From the NCBI RefSeq assembly GCF_036898095.1, contig NC_090765.1, forward strand, positions 27,203,678 to 27,267,677: a stretch of 64,000 nucleotides of DNA. The letters are read 5' to 3'. Shown one piece after another: positions 46,672 through 55,873 of the stretch. The translations under genes were made by a program, and so were the position numbers. Positions within the stretch are counted from its first letter, which is position 1. Each line of letters begins with the position of its first letter. The stretch is from Palaemon carinicauda. Taxonomy: Eukaryota; Arthropoda; Malacostraca; Decapoda; Palaemonidae. The notes beneath the pieces are model-generated. The model saw only the letters and a list, made by a program, of their open reading frames with translations. It had not been told where the DNA came from and made no database searches.

Positions 46672-47844
46672 TTAAGGGAATGTAGTGGCTGAGCCTTCAC
46701 CTACTACTGCACTCGCTGCTACGAATGGTCCCAGGGTGTAGCAGTTCTCGTAAAGAGACTGGACATCTTTGAGATAAAATGATGCAAACACTGACTTGCT
46801 CCTCCAATAAGTTGCATCCATAATACTCTGCAGAGAACGGTTCTGTTTAAAGGCCAACGAAGTAGCTACAGCTCCCACTTCGTGGGTCCTTACCTTCAGC
46901 AAAGCAAGGTCTTCATCCTTCATGTGAGAATGAGCTTCTCTAATCAGAAGCCTTATATAATACGAAACTGCGTTTTTGGACATAGGCATCGAAGGTTTCT
47001 TGATGGCACACCATAAGGCCTCTGATTGTCCTCGTATAGGTTTTGACCTTTTAAGATAGTATTTCAGAGCTCTGACAGGGCAAAGAACTCTCTCTAGTTC
47101 GTTACCCACCATGTTGGAAAGGCTAGGAATTTCGAACGATCTAGGCCAAGGACGTGAAGGAAGTTCATTTTTAGCTAAAAATCCGAGCTGTAAAGAACAT
47201 GTTGCTGATTCGGATGTGAATCCTATGTTCCTGCTGAAGGCGTGAACCTCACTAACTCTTTTGGCTGTCGCAAGGCAGACGAGGAAAAGAGTTTTGAGAG
47301 TAAGGTCTTTGAAGGAAGCTGACTGGAGAGGTTCGAACCTAGGAGACATAAGGAACCTTAAGACTACGTCTAGATTCCAGCCTGGAGTGGACAAACGACG
47401 TTCTTTAGAAGTCTCGAAAGATTTAAGGATGTCTTGTAGATCCTTGTTGGAGGAAAGATCCAAACCTCTGTGGCGGAGAACTGAAGCCAACATACTTCTG
47501 TACCCTTTAATCGTAGGAGCCGAAAGAGATCTAACATTCCTAAGATGTAACAGGAAGTCAGCAACTTGGGTTACAGAGGTATTGGTAGAGGAAACTGCAT
47601 TGGCTCTGCACCAGCTTCGGAAGACTTCCCACTTGGATTGATAGACTCTACGAGTGGATATCCTCCTTGCTCTGGCAATCGCTCTGGCTGCCTCCTTCGA
47701 AAAGCCTCTAGCTCTAGCGAGTCTTTCGACAGTCTGAAGGCATTCAGACGAAGAGCGTGGAGGTTTGGGTGTACCTTCTTTACGTGAGGTTGACGTAGAA
47801 GGTCCACTCTTAGAGGGAGAGTCCTGGGAACGTCGACCAGCCAT
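46672..47844 (-). CDS. DIRS tyrosine recombinase (integrase role), copy 5
   Basis: Tyrosine recombinases of DIRS elements insert the circular double-stranded copy into the genome. The frame is open for 967 codons up to 49575, but the part beyond about 47850 is an out-of-frame reading of the RT gene. The ATG at 47844 (MAGRRSQDSP) gives a sensible 390-residue protein. Order: helical core-binding start (ISTRRVYQSKWEVFRSW, VADFLLHLRNVRSLS), first catalytic Arg in CLATAKRVSEVHAFS, PVRALKYYLKRSK, then H-E-V-G at 46873-46884 where H-x-x-R is expected, and the tyrosine segment FASFYLKDVQSLY. The glycine in place of the second arginine predicts loss of activity. It overlaps the RT frame by 274 bases. 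The real start could differ. Confidence 0.85.
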   Translation of the reverse strand: MAGRRSQDSPSKSGPSTSTSRKEGTPKPPRSSSECLQTVERLARARGFSKEAARAIARARRISTRRVYQSKWEVFRSWCRANAVSSTNTSVTQVADFLLHLRNVRSLSAPTIKGYRSMLASVLRHRGLDLSSNKDLQDILKSFETSKERRLSTPGWNLDVVLRFLMSPRFEPLQSASFKDLTLKTLFLVCLATAKRVSEVHAFSRNIGFTSESATCSLQLGFLAKNELPSRPWPRSFEIPSLSNMVGNELERVLCPVRALKYYLKRSKPIRGQSEALWCAIKKPSMPMSKNAVSYYIRLLIREAHSHMKDEDLALLKVRTHEVGAVATSLAFKQNRSLQSIMDATYWRSKSVFASFYLKDVQSLYENCYTLGPFVAASAVVGEGSATTFP

Positions 47845-50024
47845 TGTAGTACCTCTGTGAACCATTCTCTTGCAGGCCAAAGGGGAGCAACCAGCGTCAG
47901 CCGTGTCCCTTCGTGAGAGACGAACTTCTGAATGACTCTGTTGATGATCTTGAACGGCGGGAATGCATATAGGTCGAGATGGGACCAATCCAGCAGAAAA
48001 GCATCCACGTGAACTGCTGCTGGGTCTGGAACTGGGGAACAGTACAAAGGGAGCCTCTTGGTCATGGAGGTGGCGAACAGATCTATCGTTGGCTGACCCC
48101 ACAAGGTCCAAAGTTTGTTGCACACGCTCTTGTGAAGGGTCCATTCCGTGGGGATGACTTGATCTTTCCTGCTGAGGCGATCTGCCAAGACGTTCATATT
48201 GCCCTGAATGAACCTCGTTACCAGTGTGAGGTTTAGACTTCTTGAACAAATGAGGAGGTCCCTTGCTATCTCGTACAGCTTCCTCGAATGGGTCCCTCCC
48301 TGCTTGGAGATGTATGCCAAGGCTGTGGTGTTGTCGGAGTTCACCTCCACCACCTTGTTTAGCAGGAGGGACTTGAAGTTCATTAAGGCCAGATGAACTG
48401 CCAGCAACTCCTTGCAGTTGATGTGAAGCGTTTCCTGTTCCTTGTTCCATGTTCCCGAGCATTCCTGTCCGTCCAAGGTCGCGCCCCAGCCCGAGTCTGA
48501 TGCGTCCGAAAAGAGATGAAGATTGGGGGTCTGAATCGCTAACGATAGACCCTCCTTGAGAAGGATGTTGGTCTTCCACCACATGAGAGTAGTCTTCATC
48601 TCTTTGGTAACAGGAATAGAGACCGCTTCGAGCGTCAAATCCTTGTCCCAGTGAGCTGCTAGATGGAATTGAAGGGGGCGGAGGTGGAGTCTCCCTAACT
48701 CGGTGAACAGGGCTAACGATGACAGGGTCCCTGTTAGACTCATCCACTGTCTCACCGAGCATCTGTTCCTCTTCAGCATGCTCAGAATGCACTCTAGGGC
48801 TTGGTTGATTCTTGGGGCCGACGGAAAAGCCCGAAAAGCTTGACTCCGAATCTCCATTCCCAGGTAAACGATGGTTTGGGAGGGAATAAGCTGGGACTTT
48901 TCTAAGTTGACCAAAAGACCCAGTTCCTTGATCAAGTCCAAAGTCCAGTTGAGACTCTCCAGACAGCGACGACTTGTGGGGGCTCTTAACAGCCAGTCGT
49001 CTAAATAAAGGGAGGCTCTGATGTCCGCCAAGTGGAGGAATTTTGCAATATTCTTCATCAGTCGCGTAAACACCATAGGCGCTGTGCTTAGGCCAAAACA
49101 CAGGGCTTGGAATTGGTACACAACCTTTCCAAAAACGAATCTCAGGAAAGGTTGGGAGTCTGGATGAATAGGAACGTGAAAGTAAGCGTCTTTCAGATCC
49201 AACGAGACCATCCAGTCCTCCTGCCTGACCGCTGCTAGGACCGACTTCGTCGTCTCCATAGTGAACGTCTGCTTGGTGACATAAGCATTGAGCGCACTGA
49301 CGTCCAGCACCGGTCTCCAACCTCCTGTCTTCTTGGCCACCAGAAAGAGACGGTTGTAGAAGCCCGGGGATTGATGGTCCCGGACTATCACCACTGCCTT
49401 CTTCTGTAACAGGAGCGACATCTCCTGGTGTAACGCTAGCCTCTTGTCCTTTTCCTTGTAGTTGGGAGAGAGGTTGATGGGAGAAGTGGTCAGAGGGGGA
49501 TTGCGGCAGAATGGTATCCTGTAACCCTCCCTTAGCCACTTGACAGACTGGTCGTCTGCACCTCTTCTTTCCCAAGCTTGCCAGAAGATCTTGAGTCTGG
49601 CTCCTACTGCTGTCTGGAGAGGAGGAGAGTCAATGTTTGCCTTTCGAAGGCTTGGGACCTTTCTTAGACCTGCCCCTGAAACCGTCTGGACGGGTACTTC
49701 CTCGGCTGGGGGCTCTGCCACGAAAGGGCGGAATAAATCTTGTAGCAGGAGTATCGGCCACTGGGGTGCGGTAAGTTCTAGGAACTGAAGGAGTAACCTT
49801 AGCCTTACGTGCTGAAGAGGCCACAAGGTCATGAGTGTCCTTCTGAATAAGGGCCGCAGACAATTCCTTGATAAGCTCCTCAGGAAACAGGAACTTAGAA
49901 AGCGGAGCAAAAAGTAACTGAGACCTTTGACAAGAGGTGATACCAGTGGAAAGGAAGGTGCAAAGTTGTTCCCTTTTCTTGAGTACTCCCGAAACAAACA
50001 TGGAGGCAAGTTCGCCGGAACCAT
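47571..50024 (-). CDS. DIRS reverse transcriptase / RNase H polyprotein, copy 5
   Basis: Makes DNA from the element RNA. Homology starts near 49630 (residue ~130); the earlier part overlaps gag in another frame and is probably not translated from this ATG. RT: FYNRLFLVAKKTGGWRPVLD, MVSLDLKDAYFHVPIHP, ALCFGLSTAPMVFTRLM and the active-site box YLDD (about residue 340, 48996-49007). Thumb: LLVNLEKSQLIPS. RNase H: HLFSDASDSGWG (about residue 505), CKELLAVHLAL, VNSDNTTALAYIS and NVLADRLSR, with all acidic residues present. The C-terminal DIRS domain follows: PTIDLFATSMTKRLPLYCSP and LDLYAFPPFKII, up to about residue 740. No stop interrupts it. Expression probably needs frameshifting or re-initiation after gag. 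Confidence 0.88.
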   Translation of the reverse strand: MVPANLPPCLFREYSRKGNNFAPSFPLVSPLVKGLSYFLLRFLSSCFLRSLSRNCLRPLFRRTLMTLWPLQHVRLRLLLQFLELTAPQWPILLLQDLFRPFVAEPPAEEVPVQTVSGAGLRKVPSLRKANIDSPPLQTAVGARLKIFWQAWERRGADDQSVKWLREGYRIPFCRNPPLTTSPINLSPNYKEKDKRLALHQEMSLLLQKKAVVIVRDHQSPGFYNRLFLVAKKTGGWRPVLDVSALNAYVTKQTFTMETTKSVLAAVRQEDWMVSLDLKDAYFHVPIHPDSQPFLRFVFGKVVYQFQALCFGLSTAPMVFTRLMKNIAKFLHLADIRASLYLDDWLLRAPTSRRCLESLNWTLDLIKELGLLVNLEKSQLIPSQTIVYLGMEIRSQAFRAFPSAPRINQALECILSMLKRNRCSVRQWMSLTGTLSSLALFTELGRLHLRPLQFHLAAHWDKDLTLEAVSIPVTKEMKTTLMWWKTNILLKEGLSLAIQTPNLHLFSDASDSGWGATLDGQECSGTWNKEQETLHINCKELLAVHLALMNFKSLLLNKVVEVNSDNTTALAYISKQGGTHSRKLYEIARDLLICSRSLNLTLVTRFIQGNMNVLADRLSRKDQVIPTEWTLHKSVCNKLWTLWGQPTIDLFATSMTKRLPLYCSPVPDPAAVHVDAFLLDWSHLDLYAFPPFKIINRVIQKFVSHEGTRLTLVAPLWPAREWFTEVLQWLVDVPRTLPLRVDLLRQPHVKKVHPNLHALRLNAFRLSKDSLELEAFRRRQPERLPEQGGYPLVESINPSGKSSEAGAEPMQFPLPIPL

Positions 50025-51843
50025 CGCGAATTGCTTTATCCATACAGGACATTATAAGCATGGCCGAGTCCTTGTCAGAAGGGGCAGTCTTCTTGCTCAA
50101 GGCCCCCAGGCACCAGTCGAGAAAATTAAAAATCTCAAAGGCGCGAAAGACACCCTTTAAGAAGTGGTCTAAGTCAGAAAAAGTCCAGCAGACTTTAGAG
50201 CGCCTCATAGCCGATCTTCGTGGAGAGTCAACCAAACTTGAGAAGTCAGTCTGGGCAGAGGCAGGGATTCCCAAGCCTGGTTCCTCTCCTGTGGCATACC
50301 ATACGCCCGCCTTAGAAGTCAGCTTAGTAGGAGGAAACATAAATGAAGTCTTCCCTAGTTGCTGTTTGGACTGCAACCAATCCCCTAACATTCTCAAAGC
50401 TCTCTTAGAGGATCTAGCGAAGACGAGCTTAGTGTAGGCCGACTTAACAGGTTGCATGCCTAGAGAAAACTCTGATGGAGGAGAGCGAGGGGTAGCAGAA
50501 ACAAAATGATCCGGGTAAACCTCTCTGAAAAGAGCCAGGACCTTGCGAAAGTCAATGGAGGGTGGTAACGACTTGGGTTCCTCCACGTCAGAAGAGGGAT
50601 CATCCAGGTGCGCAGCTTCCTCCTCAGAAACCTCATCACCTGAGTGTTGAGAAGCGAGAGGTAAAGTTACAGCGGTATGCTGAACGACAGAATCCTGACA
50701 AGCGGGTGCATAAACACTAGCGGACTCATCCTCAAGTCTCTGTTGAAGAGGATGAGGGCTGGTAATGACAAAGTCATGAGGCTGGGAAGAAGGAGGCTCT
50801 GCGGAAGTCTGGGGAGCAAGCGTGGTGAGAGGCGACTGTAGTAAAACCTGAGGTTCAGGCTGCAAAGACTGGTCAAGTAGAGGAGAAGGTGGTAGATGCA
50901 TGCGTTGAGGTGGCTGACTCATTGCATGAGGTTCCTGTCTCAAGAGTTGCGCTTGCTTCAAGGGTAGAGGTGGCTGCGCAGTAAGAGATTCCTGTCTCAC
51001 GAGTTGAGGTTCTTGAGGTGTGAGCTGCGAGAGTTGAGGTGGCGGCTGCGCAGAAAGCGGCTCCTGTCTCACGAGTTGAGGTTCTTGAGGTGCTTGCCTC
51101 GAGAGTTGAGGTTCTCGCCTCGAGGAAAGTGGAGGTAGCAGCTGCGAGAGCTGAGGTGGCTGCCTCAAGGATGGTAGAGGTTGTCGTACCTCAAGAGGTT
51201 GCTGCCTCGAGGATGGTCTTACTGCAAGAAACTCTTGCCTCAAAGGAAGAGGAGGTTGTAAGGCAAAAGACTCCTGTCCCCATTGTTGAGGAGGTTGTCA
51301 CGTGGTAAGAGGTTCCTGCCTCAAGGAAGGTGGAGGTTGCTGCACAACGCTGGCATCTGGCAACTCCCAACGCGGTAGCTCACGCATGGAGGTAGCTTGA
51401 GGAACCTCAACTTCGTACGTCTGGCAGACTGGACTGCGTAGAGGAGGAGGAGCGCTCGCAGGAGGAGGTGTAACCTTCTCTGCCTGAAACTCACGCATTA
51501 AGACCGAAAGCTGCGACTGCATGGACTGCAGCAAAGCCATCTTGGGATCAACAGACGATGAGGTCTGTTGAGGCAAAGCCTTAACAGAAGTTGAGGTCTG
51601 TTGAGGCATCGCCTTACCTCTCTTAGGAGGCGTGCAGTCACCTGATGACTGCGGCGAGTCAGAGCTAGCCCAATGACTACATCCGGGCTGTTGAACTCGT
51701 GTGGTCTGGACTTTACGCTTAAGAGGTCTTGAGACCTGAGTCCAGCGTTTTCTCCCCGAAAATTCTTCTGCAGACGAGGAAAATAAAGGCTCAATCGTCT
51801 GAGAGTGGAAGTGACGATCTCTGTAAGATACGCCCGCAACCAC
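49630..51843 (-). CDS. DIRS gag-like ORF1, copy 5 (one in-frame stop)
   Basis: The position, RG-rich basic tail (FRGRAPSRGSTRPDGFRG, end KKGPKPSKGKH) and similarity to copy 6 mark it as the nucleic-acid-binding ORF1 protein. Two frame-matched segments, 51843-51301 and 51297-49630, are divided only by a TGA at 51298-51300. The middle is Pro/Gln-rich with degenerate tandem repeats (LRQEPL/LVRQEPL type, about 50.9-51.3 kb). The conserved core (DLDHFLKGVFRAFEIFNFLD, MSCMDKAIRDGSGELASMF, LLFAPLSKFLFPEELIKELS) matches the frame at 54911-55873. The Cys/His-rich start seen in copy 6 is missing. The TGA may be a true stop, a recent mutation or an assembly error. Confidence 0.75.
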
Positions 51844-52066
51844 CGAGGATACTGCTGTGCGCCGATCAAGGCCTGCCGAACCCTTTTGCCCTTCGACATT
51901 GCTTCTCCCCTGGGCTTAATCAAATCAATATAAAAGCTATCTAAGCTAAGAGACAAGTTTCCAGTATAGCGAAAGCTGAAATCTTAGAGCAATACTTCAC
52001 CAAAAACCGTGAACAAGACTCCAAAATTATAAGCGTATCCATGTAGGTCTTGCCGGAAGCACGACA
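51844..52066 (-). other. 5' leader of DIRS copy 5
   Basis: Sequence between the right terminal repeat and the first gag ATG. Upstream of 51843 the gag frame stays open back to a TAA near 51915, without an ATG. Another ATG at 51898 lies in a different frame. A spliced or deleted gag start is possible. Confidence 0.4.
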
Positions 52067-52225
52067 GAGGAAAAATTGAGGTGGTGGCAACAAGAAGTAC
52101 TGCAGTACCTGGCCACAGGTGGCGCTGGTGAGTACACCCCCTTCTAGTATAGTGATCGCTGGCGTATCCCTTCCGTAGAATTCTGTCGGGCAACGGAGTT
52201 GACAGCTACATGATTATCGGGTAAG
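52067..52225 (-). repeat. Right inverted terminal repeat, DIRS copy 5
   Basis: Partner of 45981-46139 with 158 of 159 positions identical when inverted. In element orientation it is the 5' end and should contain or adjoin the promoter; no TATA box was identified. Confidence 0.92.
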
Positions 52226-52242
52226 ATTAATATTGAAAAATG

Positions 52243-53323
52243 CAGGATTATCAACAGTAAGAAGTTTTATTTTCAGTTTGTACTGTCACAGATAATTAAT
52301 GCTATAAGCATTATGTAGACCTATGGCAGTACAGTACTGTATAAGAAGTTGAATTTTCAATCATTACAAAGTGACATGTAGAAAAAGCTTGATGCTTCAT
52401 ACTAATGTTATAATACAGCATTAAAATGGAAACGAAATAATTGTGATGTCTTAAAGACTAATAAGGCTATGGAAATTATAAAAAAAAAACTTTGTGAAAT
52501 TGATTAGGCTAATATAAGCAGATTAACCAGTTTCAATTTCCTCTTGGATTGATCTCCAGACATACTATTAAGTTACTTGTGTTACAATCTACAGTACTAT
52601 ATATGGACTTTGTGGTATCTATGCCTTTTATTTGGGGGTACTCCATGTTACATGACTTTTTTCATTTAAGAGTACAGTACTGCTTTTGTTTTCAACAAAA
52701 CCAACTGAGTGTGGATATGGACTTATTTCTTATTGGAACTGTATGCGTTTATTTATGTACACCCATATACTGCACAGTATTCTCATTTCTCTTAGCATAC
52801 CATTCCGAGGATATTACGATGACAACATTATTTTCAACAATCTACGAATGAATATGGTACAGCTGGTGAAATGTTGCCAGATATTTCCAGATAAGAGTTG
52901 GCCTATCCTCATTTTTTGCTTGCGATAAGAGTGTTAGAAAGAACAACAACAAAATCTTTGACCAGACTAGTCCTAGCCTTTGCTAAACCAACTGGAAAGA
53001 TTGGTTACAGTAAATACAAAACTGGTAAAAGGAGATGGTTACACATCTTTTATTATCAAATTCTATGTATAGCTTGAGTGAGTTACCTGTAATAACTAGC
53101 ACATACAATGAATAAGCAACGACATAGGACACAGTTCAACACACAGAGAATAATCTTTAGAGGTTTTGGCATAATTTAGTTAAATGTACTATACTGTACT
53201 GCTTAAGGCACAACTAATAACCTTTCAAAGCACTAAACATAATAAAATATAAAAGGCACCAGGCACAGTGTAAAGAGAATATATATACAGTATATACATA
53301 TATAATACAGTACAGTACATGAA
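52243..53323. other. AT-rich DNA between two DIRS copies
   Basis: Unique-looking AT-rich sequence with several TACTGTA-type words. Short plus-strand frames at 52549-52928 are hydrophobic translations of T-rich DNA without known features. Confidence 0.4.
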
Positions 53324-53569
53324 AAAATGACAAATTTAAAGTAATTTGTATTTTCCCTGACAATACAAACCTTGAGCACTGTATTGGGGAATATATTCTG
53401 GGCATAGCTGGAAGACTATCCATAATATGTTTAGCATGGTGTAACTGGGGGTAGGGGTAGTACCAGCTACCCCATTCACAGACATACACACCGGAATTGT
53501 CTCGTCACCTTTGATTGCAGGCAGGGCTCACAGGGCATTGGTATTGGTGGGCCAAATTTCTATAAAAGA

Positions 53570-53660
53570 GCTCAAGGTTTGCATCGTTAGGAAAAATAAA
53601 AATTAATTTAAATTTGTTATTTGTTCTGACACTAAATACAAACGCTTCCACTCTAACAAG
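53570..53660 (+). repeat. Internal complementary region, DIRS copy 6
   Basis: 'gctcaaggtttgcatcgtta' and the following bases are the reverse complement of the outer left end (53324-53395). The second half ('ttctgacactaaatacaaac' onward) should mirror the original right end, but no such sequence exists at 57.9-58.1 kb, which supports loss or exchange of that end. Confidence 0.7.
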
Positions 53661-54061
53661 AAAGACTCGCCCCTAAGGTGGATGGAAGTCCTATAAAACT
53701 GGGCGTCTTTTGACCCGGGGTTTCCCAGTTAATGCTACACGCATATAAGAGGGGAAAATCCTAACACCTCGCTAAAACCTATGTACAATAGCTCGCTTTA
53801 GCGGCCTGAGCAATCTGTGTGACTGTGTGATACTAGCAGTGTGACTAGTCTAGGTAAGAATTCTCAGAAACGAAGGAATCTTTGAACCAACCACAGATGT
53901 TACCCAATCCCACCTCACCAGGGGGTTTGAGGACGCAACAAATATATATTTCTATACCAGGTTACACAAGGGAAATGGTTTTACCTTGCAGAGTACCATA
54001 GGTGCTGTTTCCAAAAAAAGAGGAAGATGAAAGAAAGAAAGAGCCAATCATCCTTTTATAG

Positions 54062-54712
54062 GTAGTAAGTTGGTCAGAGCACCAGCCACCCGTAGAGATA
54101 CTACCGCTAGCGAGTTATCGGGTCCTTTGACTGGCCAGATAGTACTACATTGGAACCTTCTCTCTGGTTACAGTTCTTTCATTTTGCCTACACCTATACC
54201 TACAACGAATAGTCTGGCCTATTTTTTTACAGAATCTCCTCTATCCTCATACACCTGACAACACTGAGATTTCCAAAGAATTTTTCTTCCCTCAAATTGT
54301 TCAGGGCCTACTTTACTCTTGGTAAGTGTAGAAGAGACTCTTTAGTTATGGTAAGCAGCTCTTCTAGGAGAAGGACCCTCCAAATTCAAACCATTGTTCT
54401 CTTAGTCTTGGGTAGTGCCATAGCCTCTGTACCATGGTCTTCCACTGTCTTGGGTTAGAGTTCTCTTGCTTGAGGGTACACTCGGGCACATTATTCTACC
54501 TAATTTTTCTTCCTCTTGTTTTGTTAAAGTTTTTATCGTTAATATAGGAAATATTTATTTTAGCGTTGTTACTACTCTTAAAATATTTCATTTTTCACTG
54601 TTTCCTTTCCAAACTGGGCTATTTTCCCAGTTGTGGCCCCTGGAATTATAGCATCCTGCTTTTCCAAATAGGGTTGTAGCTTAGCAAGTAATAATAATAA
54701 TAATAATAATTC
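54062..54712 (+). mobile_element. Dispersed 630-bp repeat inserted in DIRS copy 6
   Basis: A complete copy of the repeat at 16275-16905, from 'cagagcaccagccacccg' to 'gttgtagcttagcaagta', ending in (AAT)n. It interrupts the DIRS 3' region: the 'gaaagagccaatcatcc' side and the 'attcatcctagattt' side are joined in copies 1 and 3. TCATCCT occurs on both sides (about 54049 and 54711) and may be the target duplication. Confidence 0.75.
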
Positions 54713-54789
54713 ATCCTAGATTTAATCCCAGGTAACTTCTGCTACTTATCCATCAAGGAGCCTGAGATGTTGTGCAGCCACCACAGGGC

Positions 54790-54912
54790 CATTAGAGAAT
54801 GTCTCCATGTTCCTGTGGGTCCCGTCTTGCAGGTAAAGGGTGGTGAAGGTTGTTTGACGCTTCTAAACACCTGCTTGTATGACCTGCGTCAGAGTAGTTC
54901 TTCTTGAACCCT
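54790..54912 (-). pseudogene. DIRS recombinase C-terminal scrap, copy 6
   Basis: The minus strand reads TQVIQAGV, a stop, then KRQTTFTTLYLQDGTHRNME, matching the tyrosine-containing tail of the recombinases in copies 1, 3 and 5. Everything upstream of it in the gene has been lost. Confidence 0.65.
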
Positions 54913-55873
54913 AGGGACGTACTGCTTTTGACAGCATTAGGTTGACTTGCTCTTGAAGAGCTGCTGCCTTGTTCCCTGAGTATGTTGCTGTCAACTTTAA
55001 GGGTTCTGACGAAAGACGAGGCCTTCTCAGGAAGGGGATCTTGTAACCCTCCTTCAAAACATCGATTGTCCAGTCGTCCGCCCCCCTTTGGCTCCACTCT
55101 TGCCAATAGTGGGATAACCTGGCTCCCACTTGTGTCTGGAGGTTGCAGAGCTCACTTCCTTGTTTTAGGTTGCTGCTTTGAGAATTTACAAGGTTGTCCT
55201 CCATCAGCAATTCTCCGATTCCCTCTCGTAAGGGCTGGCGAGTGGGAGGAGCTTCCTTTTGCTTCCTGGCTAAAAAGCTAGCCGGGAGGACTTTCTTGGC
55301 AGTCCTGGTGATAAAGTCTTGCGTCGCTTGTTGCGCAAGAGCTGCTGACAAGTCCTTCACTAAATCAGAAAGGAAGAGATGGTTACCCAAAGGAGCATAC
55401 AATAGCTCTGATTTCTGAGCAAGGGTCAATCCTGACGACAGGAAGGAACACAACATACACCTCTTCTTAATAACTCCTACCATGAAAAGGGGGAAGAGTT
55501 CGACGGACCCATCCCTCACCGCCTTATCAAGACAGGCAATCAGATGCATCTGTGCCTCGTTCTTTGGATCTGTGACCTCCGCGAGGGCTCCGAGAGTCCA
55601 GTCCATCAGGCTGAAGACTTCTATAGTTCTAAAGATTCCCTTCAGGAAGTGATCCATCTCTGACGTGGTCCACATTACCTTCGACTTGGTCATGGCTGAC
55701 CTACGTGAGGTGTCAACGAGTCTGGAGAAGTCCCCCTGGGAGGAGGCAGGAACTCTCAAACCGAGAACCTCCCCAGTCTCATACCACACACTGGATCTGG
55801 AGGCCAGTCTAGTAGGGGGAAAGGAAAAGGAGGTCTTCTCTAGATCCTTTCTCTTGGCAATCCACTCATTCAT
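54911..55873 (-). pseudogene. DIRS gag core fused to start of RT, copy 6
   Basis: A 320-codon frame. The gag core is clear: EMDHFLKGIFRTIEVFSLMD, LIACLDKAVRDGSVELFPLF and LLYAPLGNHLFLSDLVKDLS, matching copy 5 closely. From about residue 235 it reads the region just before RT (LCNLQTQVGARLSHYWQEWS, DVLKEGYKIPFLRRPRLSSE), which in copy 5 lies in a different frame. A frameshift has thus fused the two, or this is the native read-through layout. It stops after LQEQVNLMLSKAVRP at the deletion junction. The RT catalytic domain is absent. Confidence 0.75.

Larger units (their letters stand above)
45940..52242 (-). mobile_element. DIRS1-like retrotransposon, copy 5 (nearly intact)
   Basis: A 6.3-kb element with all DIRS marks: inverted terminal repeats (45981-46139 and 52067-52225, one mismatch in 159), an internal complementary region (46184-46274), and overlapping gag-like, RT/RNase H and tyrosine-recombinase frames on the minus strand. 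Both outer ends carry AAAAATG (45940-45946 and 52236-52242), and the junction region carries its complement (46235-46241). This fits recombination of a circular copy into an AAAAATG-like target without target duplication. Visible defects are one in-frame TGA in gag, loss of the second catalytic arginine in the recombinase, and no Cys/His motif at the gag start. Confidence 0.92.

Noticed and set aside
46672..49575. A single 967-residue protein on the minus strand
   Set aside because: Only the last ~390 residues have recombinase features; the rest is an out-of-frame reading of the RT/RNase H gene at 47571-50024, so the gene was started at 47844.
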